Source of the DNA: Hormiphora californensis
Lineage: Eukaryota > Ctenophora > Tentaculata > Cydippida > Pleurobrachiidae
Length of the DNA: 64,000 nucleotides
Direction of reading: 5' to 3'
Assembly (NCBI GenBank): GCA_020137815.1
Contig: CM035353.1
Location: 3,654,471-3,718,470 of the forward strand
In this document: in pieces, positions 32,501 through 42,675 of the stretch
Position numbering within the stretch: position 1 is the first letter of the stretch
Layout: the number at the start of each line of letters is the position of its first letter
Translations under genes and position numbers: made by a program
The notes under the pieces: model-generated
What the model was told of the DNA's origin: nothing
Databases searched by the model: none
The model's input: the letters and a program-made list of their open reading frames with translations, nothing else

Positions 32501-34970
32501 CCGCAATGAAATTGATGTAAACTTACTGCCCAAGTTAGTAAAATTAATATTATTGATATTACAAAGTAATACAAGATTTGATAATTGTTTACCAGAAATC
32601 CCTTTATAAGCAAAGATATTAATGATATTAATTAATTATTACTTACCCAGGTAAACGCTTTGCAGAGGGTTGGAATTGAGATACACGCCTTCAAACACGA
32701 TCCCAAGGTGGGGTAAAGACTAGCGTCCCGGTAGTTGATTCCCGCAACATTTTCCCCCAGATCCCCCAAATAGAAATCTGTCCCACTTTTCAAGCAGTCG
32801 GAATTTGTGTAATCTAGGAATGCGGTGCGTCAACGATTAAATTAACAATCATACGATATGATATTTGCACTTATATCTCTTGCCGACCATACTACACTCT
32901 CATTTATATCTTACCACTCTCATTTATATCTTACCGACATCAAAGTGTTTGCAATTTGAATCAGCAGTCTCAAAATTAACCTTTTCCTGAGATGATTTAA
33001 TGTTAGATACATGAGTTAAATTCGACCATAGCGGGAATGTTTGCCAAAAGAAAATTGAGAGAAATACAAAGAAACCGTTTAAAAGTACATATTTTTGTTC
33101 AATTTTCGTTGTTCTTTTCAAGTTTTTTGTTCAAATTTCAATATTGGGGCACAGTGTGACATCCTCCGTAAGCTGCCAAACTCTGTTCAATGTTTGTTTT
33201 TGGCAGGAAACGACCGAACCGGGTTTTTTTCCACCGAACCGAACCGAACCGAATTTGAAAAACTTTTTTACCGAACCGAACCGAACCGAACCGAACCGAA
33301 TTTCGGTAACCGAACCGAACCGAACCGAACCATACAAAACTTTTTCTGTATAAATGTTTCTCTAAAAAGTCATGGAGAGCACCGATCAAGGTATTGAGAA
33401 TCATTCTCTGAAATTTTGTTAAAAAATGTTTGAAAAAATTTCAAAGTCAATTTTGTGAAAAAATTTTCAAAGTCAATTTTATCGTAAATTTTCTATGTCA
33501 ATTTTTGCGTACGAATCGTGTTTCGAATCGGCAATGCTATACGGGAATGGTATTGCTAATTAGCAGGATTAAACGAACCATGAATCGTGTCTCTCTAAAT
33601 TTCCTAATTAGATTTGATGGGGGATCACGTATCAGCACAATCCATCTCGGACCCACTAATTACCAACATCACTCCCGTTTAGCATTGTCGATTAGAAACA
33701 CGATTCGTATACCATAATTTACTTAAAATATTTTTCACAAAAAAAATTTCACAAAATTTCAGGTAATGATTCTCAATACCTTGATCGATGCTCTCCATGA
33801 ATTTTTAGAAAAACATTTAATTTTGTGAAAAAACTTTGTAAAATATTTCAAAGTCAATTTCGGGAAAAAAAATTCTATGTCAATTTTGCCGTACGAATCG
33901 TGTTGCGAATCGGTGATGCTATGCGGCAGTGCTCTCGCTAATTAGCAGGATTTATTGAAACATGAATCGTTTCCCCTAAACTTCCTAATTAGATTTGATG
34001 GGGGATCACGTATCAGCATAATCCATCTCGGACCCACTAATTAGCAACATCACTCCCGCTTAGCAATACCGATTCGAAACACGATTCGTACGCAAAAATT
34101 GACATAGAAAACTTTCCATAAAATTGACTTTGAAATATTTTCCAAACTTTTTTACAAAATTTCAGAGAATGATTCTTCACACCTTGATCGGTGCTCTCCA
34201 TGAATTTTCTGAAAGAAAAGTTTCTGAATTTGTTGACCCTCTCATGAGGACACGATTCGACGGGAAGTCAGGTATCAAATCAATCCATATCGAACCCGCT
34301 AACTAGCGAAATCATTTCCACATATCAATGATGAGATCTTGTTCAGGATTAAATAGGGAGGAATATCATTGATATTTAACCAAGCCATTCTTCCACAACC
34401 GTGATCTGCCCGCTGTATGTTTCCCCTTCACTGTTGTACAGTAGGGCGTGTATGTGTGAGAGAGAAAGTGAGATTAGCAGCCAGAGAAGATATTTAAAAA
34501 TCTTGTTCCATTTCCACATAGCACCACCGATTCGAAATAGGGTTAATACGGCGAAATTGACATTGAAATCCATACAATTTTCGTGAAATAATTGAAAAAT
34601 TTTGCATGAAAAAGCCCGATTTCTAGGCATTTTTTGACCAAAAAATTCGGTGGTTCGGCCAAAATTTCCTACCGAACCGAACCGAACCGAACCGCCCAAA
34701 AAACACCGAATTTCCGAACCGAACCGAACCGAACCGAATATTCGGTCGCTTCCTGGTTTTTGGCAAGACAATTATTATTATTAGTGAGATCAGTGGCCCA
34801 CTGGGCATGCAGCCTACTTCAAAAAGAATGATTCTGCATGTAGCGTATATCCCTTGTGAGAAGTTCCCTCGAATCAGATTCTGAATTCCCTTCAGTTGAG
34901 CCTGGTTAACCACCGCCTCGACCGTGGGGCTGGTGACGAGGACACCCAGTACAACAACGAGGAACAACAT
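29581..34970 (-). CDS. Gene B: secreted PAN/apple + tandem C-type-lectin protein (3' end not found)
   Basis: Exons: 34818-34970, 32935-32986, 32647-32813, 32260-32398, 32020-32125, 30710-30797, 30216-30374, 29854-29964, 29581-29642; phases agree at every junction (345 codons). MLFLVVVLGVLVTSPTVEA is a signal peptide. Residues about 69-170 form a PAN/apple-like domain (SDC, DLGENVAGINYRD, CKAFTW, GCHLKHASGW, SMEMSC). Residues about 171-310 form a C-type-lectin-like domain (GSLVTIDSDEKNHDI, QWVWSGL, DWEWTNGDNPNSYERW, GMWDDTF, YACDYKGKY). A second lectin domain begins at YRRTWLKAKEACEEAGLTLAM and breaks off after ILGP. The exon 1 donor GTAGGC is weaker than the GTAAGT of gene A. Paralogue of gene A at 1-3522. 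Probably an extracellular recognition or cell-surface ligand; the sugar-binding motif cannot be judged. Confidence 0.75.
30401..30509 (+). mobile_element. hAT-like MITE, copy 5
   Basis: CAGGAACCGACCGAAACAAG start and CGGTCGGTTTCTG end. GTATTACACT on both sides (30391-30400 and 30511-30520) gives the duplication. Lies about 25 bp upstream of the acceptor of gene B exon 7. Confidence 0.83.
31341..31622. mobile_element. About 280-bp palindromic foldback in gene B intron 5
   Basis: AATTTAAGCGACAGGCCGCC at the left and GGCGGCCTGTCGCTTAAAT at the right, with extended inverted arms (GCGCGGCGTTGTATTTGCGC). A diverged partial relative is at 22440-22700. Confidence 0.75.
31725..31792. repeat. TTTTTAACC minisatellite
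   Basis: Seven or so units of CCCTTTTTAACC type with T-run length variation. Not the TTAGGG telomere unit. Confidence 0.75.
33204..34755. mobile_element. 1.55 kb hAT-like element with ACCGA-array ends, in gene B intron 1
   Basis: Termini CAGGAAACGACCGAACC and TTCGGTCGCTTCCTG, flanked by the perfect 8-bp duplication GTTTTTGG (33196-33203 and 34756-34763). The TIR matches that of the 109-bp MITE family. Just inside each end is an array of AACCG/ACCGA units (33225-33330 and 34660-34745), giving spurious FGSVRFGS frames. The interior has inverted copies of ACGAATCGTGTTTCGAATCGG phrases and no transposase. Confidence 0.85.
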
Positions 34971-35010
34971 GACAAAAGTGGGGAATAAGGGACTACTAAA
35001 ATCCAGGGGA

Positions 35011-35177
35011 TATAAGGGGGGGGGGGGGGGGGAAAAAAAAAAAAAAATTAAAATCCTATCCGGATAGGCCCCATCTCGTCGCTCGAGGAGAGAGAGAAGC
35101 GAGAGAAGAAGAGAGAGAAGAAGCGCAGAAGGAGATAGAGAGAGAGAGAGAGAAGTAGAGAGGAGGAGAGCGAGGGT

Positions 35178-35209
<32 letters not shown>

Positions 35210-35400
35210 AGAGCAGGGGAGAGAGAGAGAGAGAGGAGAGAAGGAGAGATAGAGAGATAAGAGAGAGTAGAGAAAGAGAGAGAGGGAGAGAGAAGGAGAG
35301 AGCGAGATCTATATTATCTATCTAGATATATCTAGGCGAAGGATAGCGATAGAGATCTCCTCTTTCTCCTCTCTCTCTCTCTCTCCCTCTCTTAGCAACA
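35011..35400. repeat. Poly-G/poly-A run and GA-rich simple repeats
   Basis: A G run then an A run at about 35017-35047, followed by about 300 bp of GAGA-rich and then CTCT-rich sequence. Upstream of gene B's start and downstream of the LINE; no gene. Confidence 0.85.
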
Positions 35401-35562
35401 TCTCCTATTATAACCCTCTCCCTCTCCTGTGGAGGTTATGTTCGAGAAACAAATGTTATAAGGAATAAGGAGGGGCTCAGTATAAGATGAGGTGGCACAA
35501 TATGAAAGGGATGGTCTACCTTTGACTACCTTTGACTACCTTTGACTTGTTCAGCCAAAGGG

Positions 35563-38500
35563 CTAGGTATCCACTGTTATCAGAGTTCCTCTAGAGGCTA
35601 GCCATTCCAATATACTGTTGTGGTTCTGGCAGCCGTACCCCTTTATTGGGGGTTCATCTGGGATTTGTCTCAGGAATTTATCCAGGGCTCGCTTGGCCCC
35701 TTCGAGAGTTCCCTTATCCTTAACCTCCCGAGGTGCTGCATTAAAGAGAGAGACAGCTGTGGAGGTACAGGAATTGAAAATGAGTGAGTTTATCCTCTTA
35801 GATGAAGATTTACCAAGGGGTCTCTGAACAAAAGCTCCCCTTCGCCCCGATTCCCGGAATGAGAGGTTCATATGGTTAGGTATGAGGCCCCGGTATATCT
35901 TCCAGATGAAGAGAATCTTATAACGTTCTCGTCTCCTCTGCAATGAGTAAAGGTCCAACACGCGTAATCTTTCCCAGTAATTGAGAGATGCAAGTCCATT
36001 GATTTTAGCAGTGAAGGACCTCTGCAGAGCTTCGAGACGGCCGATGTCACCAACTGAGTGAGGAGACCAAATAGGAGACACATATTCTAGTTGAGGCCTC
36101 ACAAAGGACTTCAGTAGAGTGAGCATCGTATCCTTGTCTCTAGATTCAAATGACCGGAGAATTCTACCAGAAACCTGTTTGGCTTTACCACAGATTTCTG
36201 TGATGTGATCCTTCCAGTTGAGACCAGTATCCACAGTAACTCCCAGGTCTCTGACAGTCTCCGTGGATGTAACGATGTGTCCGTTAGAAAGATTGTACGG
36301 ACATTTCAACTCTTCATTACCACCATGTTGTAATAGCTGGTACTTATTAGAGTGTAGCTGCATACTGTTTTCTTTGGCCCACTGATCAATTCTGCCTAAG
36401 TCCTCCAGGAGTAGTTTCCTGTCGCCCTCAGTCTGGATTGTTTTGTGAACCTTAGCGTCGTCTGCAAACAAACGAATAGAGGAATGTTTTAAAACACTGG
36501 CAAGGTCGTCCACATATAGAAGAAAAAGAAGTGGAGCTAGGACAGTGCCTTGGGGCACACCAGATTTAACCTCTGCTGACGTAGACATCGCTCCCTGGAC
36601 CACCACAGATTGAGATCTGCCGACAAGGAAGGATTCTATCCAGTTCAGAAGTTTGCCCCCAATTCTGAACTTGTTGAGTTTTTCCAGCAGTTTCTGATGG
36701 GAAACCTTGTCGAAGGCTTTGGCCATATCAAGAAGCATCACATCTGCGTTGTAACCCAGCTCCAAATCACCTAGAACTGCATCCAGATGTTCCACCAACT
36801 GAGTCATGCAGGATCTACCATGTCTAAAGCCATGTTGACTCTGGGAGAGGAGGCCATTTCCTTCAATGAATGTAACCATTTCCTTTCTCACCACTCGCTC
36901 GAACAGTTTGGCCAGGTGTGATGTTAAGGACACGGGGCGGTAGTTCGAGGGTTGGCCTCTATCCCCCTTCTTGTAAATAGGAACAATGGTCTGGTGCTTG
37001 AATATCTCCGCAACTTGACCAGAGTTAAATCCCCTCTGCCAGAGATCAGCTAGAACGGGGGCTAGGAGTTGAGAGCACTCCTTCAGGACAACAACCGGGA
37101 ACTTGTCAGGCCCCGGAGCAGAGGATATGTCCATTTCACCAATAGCTTCAATGATTGCCTGGGCAGAAATAGATATATCATTGAGAGCTTTTAGCGGGCT
37201 ACCCCTATCGGACAAGGGAGTAGCTGGAACCGGATCAGAAAATACGGCGGTGTACTGGTCTTGCAGTAAGTTGGCCATATCCACCGGATCAGAAGTTAGT
37301 CCGCCATCAGGTTTCCTTAGCGGGCCTATCCTGCATGAGGAAGGTTTCATCCTGTTGGCGAAAGAGTAGAAAGACTTCGGGTTTATCTTGATCTTCTCAA
37401 TAGCCCTCTGTTCAGACTGCCTAGCTTCTCTCTCTATGCTGGCAGCCATATCAAGTTCAATGTCGCCCAGCAAGTTTATCAGGTAGGATATTCTGGGGAC
37501 ATCACCAGGGTTAATCGCTTTTACAGCAGTTAACCTGGTTTTGAGCTTCCTCTTTTTTCTCAAAAGAATAACTCTGTCGTGGGGAATCCTGCGTGAGGGA
37601 TGCCGGGCCCGGGAGGGTCCCTTAGGAGGAGCATGTCTGCAGCAGATTTCTCCAACAATGTCAATAAAGTTATCCCAAACAATGTTTTGATCGTCTGAAC
37701 CACATCTCGTGACCCAGTCCACCGCATATAGTTCCTCTCGGATAGCGTCCCAGTTAGCCTTATGAAGGTTGACTGAATCAAAGACAGATCTCACGGTACC
37801 ACTCTTCTGGTGAGTGGAGACTACAAGGAACCACTTAGGAGGGATAGCGTAACCTTGAGGTTGAGACGTAGAAGAAGAATCAGCCAGTGTGGAGAGGAGG
37901 GTGGCATCAATGGCTGTTATCAGCGACCTGCGGAATTTCAGGTCCCACCTAGCAGGTCTGGTAGGCCCTCTCTTGGAGGGGTCGAGGCCAGGGATTTCGG
38001 ATTTACACATTCTCACTGTGACTAGGTCGTGATCAGACAAACTAGTCCCTGTTACCTCTAAACTGTGAACGAGAGCAGCATTATTAACCAGGACCAGATC
38101 CAGTATATTGTTACTTTTACCTCTCCTAGTTGGTTCCGTAACAACTTGGTCCAGGAATAAATCTTCAGCCAGCTGTACCAGTAGTTCAGCTGACTGCCTC
38201 TCAGATTGAAGAACATTCATACCTGTAGTGACGTCATACTTATTCCAGTCCATGAAGGGGAAGTTGAAATCACCTGACAAGATTATCGTGGCAGAGGTAT
38301 GCTTGGCCGCGAACACACGTATCGCAGAGCACAGATTCCGGAAGTGATCAACTGGGCAGGATTTCTCTGGTTCAGAAAAGTTGGGAGGGGGCCGGTACAC
38401 TCCAATCACAATAAAGTCAATAGATTCGAGATACAAGATTGCCGCCTCGCAGTACGATGAAGAGAAAATTGCTTGCTCACCCACCAGAATAGATGATTTG

Positions 38501-38754
38501 ACGTAGACTGCAACCCCGCCCTGGTGACGTCTCACCCTGTCAGCTCTGAAGACATTATAACCAGGGATAGCAACTTCCTGGTCACCGATTAAAGAGTTAA
38601 TATGAGTTTCAGTGAATGTCAAAAATGGGATTTCAGCGGGGGACGAGGTTACAAATTCACCCAGCTGCCTGATTTTCAGACGGTGGGTGTAGTTGGAGGG
38701 GTTACACCCTCTAACATTTAGAAGTAAAAAATCTGCTACTGCCTTCTCCCCCAC
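35563..38754 (-). CDS. LINE ORF2: APE endonuclease + reverse transcriptase (about 1063 aa), apparently intact
   Basis: Residues 1-240 are an apurinic-endonuclease-like domain (TFTETHIN, SGDFNFPFMDWNK, SDHDLVTV). The reverse transcriptase follows at about 500-800: IVPIYKKGDRGQPSNYRPVSL, LLDMAKAFDKVSH, SGVPQGTVLAPLLFLLY and the catalytic FADDAKV. The C-terminal part (YVSPIWSPHS) is typical of CR1/L2/Jockey-group elements. No stop interrupts it. The frame has no ATG at its start: position 38754 is GTG and the frame stays open upstream, overlapping ORF1 by 19 bp. Translation may depend on coupling or frameshifting. The 3' end has (TCAAAGGTAG)n units at 35519-35547, a microsatellite-type tail as in CR1/L2 rather than poly-A. 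Confidence 0.87.
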   Translation of the reverse strand: MGEKAVADFLLLNVRGCNPSNYTHRLKIRQLGEFVTSSPAEIPFLTFTETHINSLIGDQEVAIPGYNVFRADRVRRHQGGVAVYVKSSILVGEQAIFSSSYCEAAILYLESIDFIVIGVYRPPPNFSEPEKSCPVDHFRNLCSAIRVFAAKHTSATIILSGDFNFPFMDWNKYDVTTGMNVLQSERQSAELLVQLAEDLFLDQVVTEPTRRGKSNNILDLVLVNNAALVHSLEVTGTSLSDHDLVTVRMCKSEIPGLDPSKRGPTRPARWDLKFRRSLITAIDATLLSTLADSSSTSQPQGYAIPPKWFLVVSTHQKSGTVRSVFDSVNLHKANWDAIREELYAVDWVTRCGSDDQNIVWDNFIDIVGEICCRHAPPKGPSRARHPSRRIPHDRVILLRKKRKLKTRLTAVKAINPGDVPRISYLINLLGDIELDMAASIEREARQSEQRAIEKIKINPKSFYSFANRMKPSSCRIGPLRKPDGGLTSDPVDMANLLQDQYTAVFSDPVPATPLSDRGSPLKALNDISISAQAIIEAIGEMDISSAPGPDKFPVVVLKECSQLLAPVLADLWQRGFNSGQVAEIFKHQTIVPIYKKGDRGQPSNYRPVSLTSHLAKLFERVVRKEMVTFIEGNGLLSQSQHGFRHGRSCMTQLVEHLDAVLGDLELGYNADVMLLDMAKAFDKVSHQKLLEKLNKFRIGGKLLNWIESFLVGRSQSVVVQGAMSTSAEVKSGVPQGTVLAPLLFLLYVDDLASVLKHSSIRLFADDAKVHKTIQTEGDRKLLLEDLGRIDQWAKENSMQLHSNKYQLLQHGGNEELKCPYNLSNGHIVTSTETVRDLGVTVDTGLNWKDHITEICGKAKQVSGRILRSFESRDKDTMLTLLKSFVRPQLEYVSPIWSPHSVGDIGRLEALQRSFTAKINGLASLNYWERLRVLDLYSLQRRRERYKILFIWKIYRGLIPNHMNLSFRESGRRGAFVQRPLGKSSSKRINSLIFNSCTSTAVSLFNAAPREVKDKGTLEGAKRALDKFLRQIPDEPPIKGYGCQNHNSILEWLASRGTLITVDT

Positions 38755-40083
38755 ACTGGACCGTACATTCCCATCATACCCTGTTGTTGAGGTTGAAATT
38801 GAGGGTAAAACTGGTAGGCAGGTGGTGGATACTGGTACATCTGCGGTGGTGGCAATAGTTGGGTACTCGGTGCCACCTGGGCTGGTGGCTGAGCAGGGGG
38901 TTGCTGCACTGGAGTGCCTGTGGCGGCAGCGGAGAGAATTCGGGAGGTAGAGACTTGCAGGTTCTGGATTAGGGTTAGAAAATCCTGGTTCCTGTCAGTC
39001 GTGGGAGCTAGAAAAGCAGTAGGAGTATTGGTAGCTGTAGCTGTAGGAGCAGGATTTGGAGTCACAGCATGGTGTTTGGAGGCCGGAGGGATGGTACAGG
39101 CACATGCCGTACATGAAGTTACCGCCTGGGTAACGTCGGGAGTCTCCTTCTTAGAATGCTGCTTTTTCCTGATCGTCCTGACATGATGTAGGCGGCAGTT
39201 TTCCGTCGTACACCGCTGGCCGTTAGCTTTAGTGGGGCACAGTTTAGGGTGGTAGTATTTGCAATTAACATCCTTTACTACATCCACGGTTCTTATCTGA
39301 ACCCCATCTCTGGTAATTGGCACAGTAGGGAGGGTGGTAAGCAGGACATGATTTACCAGATATACCGTGGTTACATTTTCCTTTCAGTAGGAACCTACAT
39401 ACACTGATAGTCCTGTCATACCCTTGAGTTTTTCCCTCAGTGGAATTTAAAGGGTGAGGGGTAGGTGTGGCCTTCTTACCCTCATTGCCCGCTGCAGGGG
39501 CTGGAGTGGTTCCATCTTCCACCTTATCCTGAACAATGATATCTGGGTCTACTTCAATATCAATAACAGTGTCATTAGCTGATACAACAGATGACGAAGA
39601 AGCAGGTAGTTTAGGTTTGGTGGGTTGAAGTGGGACTGATGTCATCTGTAATTTGTTGGAACAAGAGACACAGCAGTAACACACACCTAGAGAATAGTTA
39701 ATGTTCGGATAGCAATTCTTGTGAGCTGGAGAACCACAGTGGAAACAGTACACAAAATCTGATTCTCTGAGAGAGAAATGGGGCGCTGTTGACAGTGAAC
39801 ACACTCGGCATGTCTCAATACTGATAACGAAGAAGGAAGAGATAATTCCAGCCACGTATACCTTGGTGTTAGTCTTCTCAGGGACACATAAAACTGATCT
39901 CCCAACAAAATGATTGACTATAAATTCATTGATCGCTGAAACTGTTGCCGATAGGTCAGGACCCTGGAACTTGATCCCTAAATCGTCGACCGACGCACCT
40001 GTCGCCACAAAATCCAACACTGTTTTGACAATTGACATTTCAGTTGATTGTTTGACAAGTCCGATGAGTTTGGTTTGGAGCAT
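38736..40083 (-). pseudogene. LINE ORF1: PHD-like + CCCH zinc-finger protein with one frameshift
   Basis: The frame 40083-39265 carries a cysteine/histidine cluster (CRVCSLS, CFHCGSPAHKNCYP, CYCCVSC), PHD/RING-like as in CR1/L2 ORF1 proteins, then a CCCH finger (CRFLLKGKCNHG, CPAYH). It stops at GCSKGC. The frame 39323-38736 continues with NCKYYHPKLCP and CTTENCRLHH, further CCCH fingers, then a proline/glutamine-rich tail. One extra T at about 39269 accounts for the shift: GGATGT-AAT-TGC restores the finger. Either a dead point in an otherwise complete element or a sequencing error. Confidence 0.8.
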
Positions 40084-40129
40084 GGTGAGGGATTAAGGGG
40101 TTCTTGGGGTCTTGATGGCGGTCAGAGAG

Positions 40130-40683
40130 GGAGAGGGGCGGTAATAATAATTAATGAACAGAAATTAGTGTGGAGGATCCGAAATTTGCGAATTGGTTGC
40201 AGTTATTGGTCCACTAAAAACAGGTAGCCACACCCGCTTTAACAGAGCAGTAGGAAACATGTGGGCCGAAGTCCCATGAAAAGTTGAAGTGCTCCGAGAA
40301 CAATTATCCTCCAGAAAGAATTTAAATTCCCGAAATGCTACCAAATATTATGGTCAAAAATGGCTGGGCAAATGGAGTTATACAACTGCACTACACAATA
40401 GGATTGTGTGCTGCACAGTAAATTGAGCGCCACGGCCCACGGCGAAAAAGGTTTCTAAAAATGCTGCAAAAGGACGCAGTCGTTACATGGAGTCGTTACA
40501 CCCAGAGCAGCGCGGGTGCTCTGGGACATTGGTAATGAAATTAGTAATTACTCCTCTGTTGCAGGTGTCATTTGTCAATGTCATCAAGTTGGGGGCATGC
40601 TGCATGCATTGAACTAACCAATCAATTCAGTGATGAATACTCAAGCCCAAAGTATTGAAAATATAAATAAAATGTATATAATA
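40130..40683. other. Intergenic / LINE 5' region, nothing recognised
   Basis: Upstream of LINE ORF1. It may include the element's 5' UTR, but the 5' border could not be set because no target duplication was found. Confidence 0.35.
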
Positions 40684-40685
40684 TA

Positions 40686-42378
40686 GGGTAGACCGGGGTA
40701 ATTTGGACGGTTTTGGCATTCAATTGGTATTTCAAGAGCCATTAATTTACTTAATCAATTAGTTAGCTACTCAATTTATGCAACTGAACCTTTATCTTGA
40801 GCCTCAGAACAAATTTGAATCGAAAACATAACTTTTAGATAGCTTATTAACCTTGTTAATGAAGGTAAGTCGGAATATTTTTGATCGCGAGACACGGGGC
40901 AATTTGGACTAGTGGCTTCTACACCAATCACAATGCGCGCATTCAATCACGTGACCGCGACACACCACATTGCCCCAGCTGTAAATCTGCGATGTATATC
41001 ACTATCAGACCGAGGTTGGGGCTATTTGGACAAACTTAGATTGTAGCCACAGTTTTTGAGATATCGATTTCAAACTTTTCAGTCATCTAGTAATTTAGTA
41101 TCCCGTGCTATTCCTTTTTTCAAAATTAGTTAATTAAGTAGTAATTAGCCTAATTAACCAAAAAATTAAGTTTTCATCAGATCTATATCTATAGGGTGCA
41201 TTTTCGAAAGCTGAGGATTAGCCTAGTCGATTAGAAAAAGATTTAATCTAATCCAAAATAGGGTTTTTGAGAAAATCGACATCAAAGATCAAAAAACCAC
41301 AAATAAAGCTACGGTTTTCAAAGGAATGCTGTTTGTGTTTTCAGGTGCTTACAAGGCCAGAAATTACTATTATGGGGATCCAGTCTAATTAATCATGTTA
41401 GTGGCCGATTCCCACTCATTACTCAATGCAATTCCCTGGGGTTACTATAGCAACGGAGTTTGTTACCATAGCAACCGGCGAATTTGCATTAATGTACTAT
41501 TTTCTTGCTCCAAATTCACCCATTACATCCGTATTATTAGACTATCGATTATTTAAACATGATTGTGAGTCACAATGAGACATCAGAATTCAGACTACCT
41601 TCAGTTACCAGCCAGTCAGTGGCTTTGGTTATCAAATGTATGCCTATTGCTCTAAGTTAGCCTGTAATTTATCCCTTTATTCAGTTATATCAGCTGCATA
41701 TGGATGATTATTATGATAAAACACTTTTGGTCATCAAAGCACCAGTCCTAGATATTCTGGAGCACCCTATGAAGTTGGTTTGTCAAATGCCACACCATGG
41801 ATTGACTTGTTACCTTGGCATCCAGAGAATTGGTTGTAAAATGCGCCTTTTTTTTCTATTTTTTTGGTCTATTTACTCAGTTTTAGCCATCTATATTGAT
41901 TGAATAGGTTAATTATGAAAGCAGGTTGTCTATGGTTACCATAGAAACGAGTATAATGGCGCCATGAGGCCAATTTGTTTTAACCAATTTGCCCCATGGG
42001 GCAATTTGGTCTAGTCCAAATTGCCCCATGGGGCAATCTGGATTATGACCGAATTGCCCCCGATTTTTTCGTCCGAATTGCCCCAAATTATCCGAATTGC
42101 CCCGCTTCATTAAAATACCAATTAGCTAATTAAATCGAAAGCTAATGTCATTTTGATGATGAAACTGAATAGAAAAGTATCATATTGTGAAATTCTGACC
42201 CTTAATTTAAATAATTATCATAATTAAGTTTACCGAAATAAAGTTTAACTTTAAAGTCGTCATTTTTCGTTATTTCACACTAAACACCACAATTTAAAAG
42301 TCCCATATAAATCACTAGTCCACATTGCCCCGTCCTGTGACCACATTGCCCCACCGTCCAAATTACCCCGGTCTACCC
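40686..42378. mobile_element. 1.69 kb TA-flanked element, GGGTAGACCGGGGTAATT termini
   Basis: Ends GGGTAGACCGGGGTAATTTG and AATTACCCCGGTCTACCC with TA on both sides (40684-40685 and 42379-42380). Phrases GGGGCAATTTGG and CCAAATTGCCCC recur many times inside, most densely at 41970-42100. No transposase frame. Tc1/mariner-type by its TA duplication. Confidence 0.8.
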
Positions 42379-42403
42379 TAGTGAAGTTGGGAGCTGTTAC
42401 ACA

Positions 42404-42455
42404 TTGGGGACACATTGGGGACACATTGGGGACACATTGGGGGACACATTGGAGA
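42404..42455. repeat. GGGGACACATT minisatellite
   Basis: Four or five tandem units of ACACATTGGGG type, just downstream of the acyltransferase-like gene's stop. Confidence 0.85.
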
Positions 42456-42675
42456 CATTAGATGTGAAAGGTTTTTTGTCTTAATTGAGGAACCATGCAG
42501 CCCGTGGTTCTTCAGCTTCAATAATATCACAAGCCTAGAGACCACACCTCGGTGGTGCAAACTCTGTAGCTGTTCTCATGAATCAAAACCGTACAACAAT
42601 TACAACGAACAAATAATTATAGTTTTAATTTACAGTAATTAAACAATTCAATACCCAATATTAATATATTATATT

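Noticed and set aside
33131-34831. FGSVRFGS frames, which recall FG-nucleoporins
   Set aside because: They come from ACCGA arrays at both ends of a hAT-like element in an intron, and occur on both strands.
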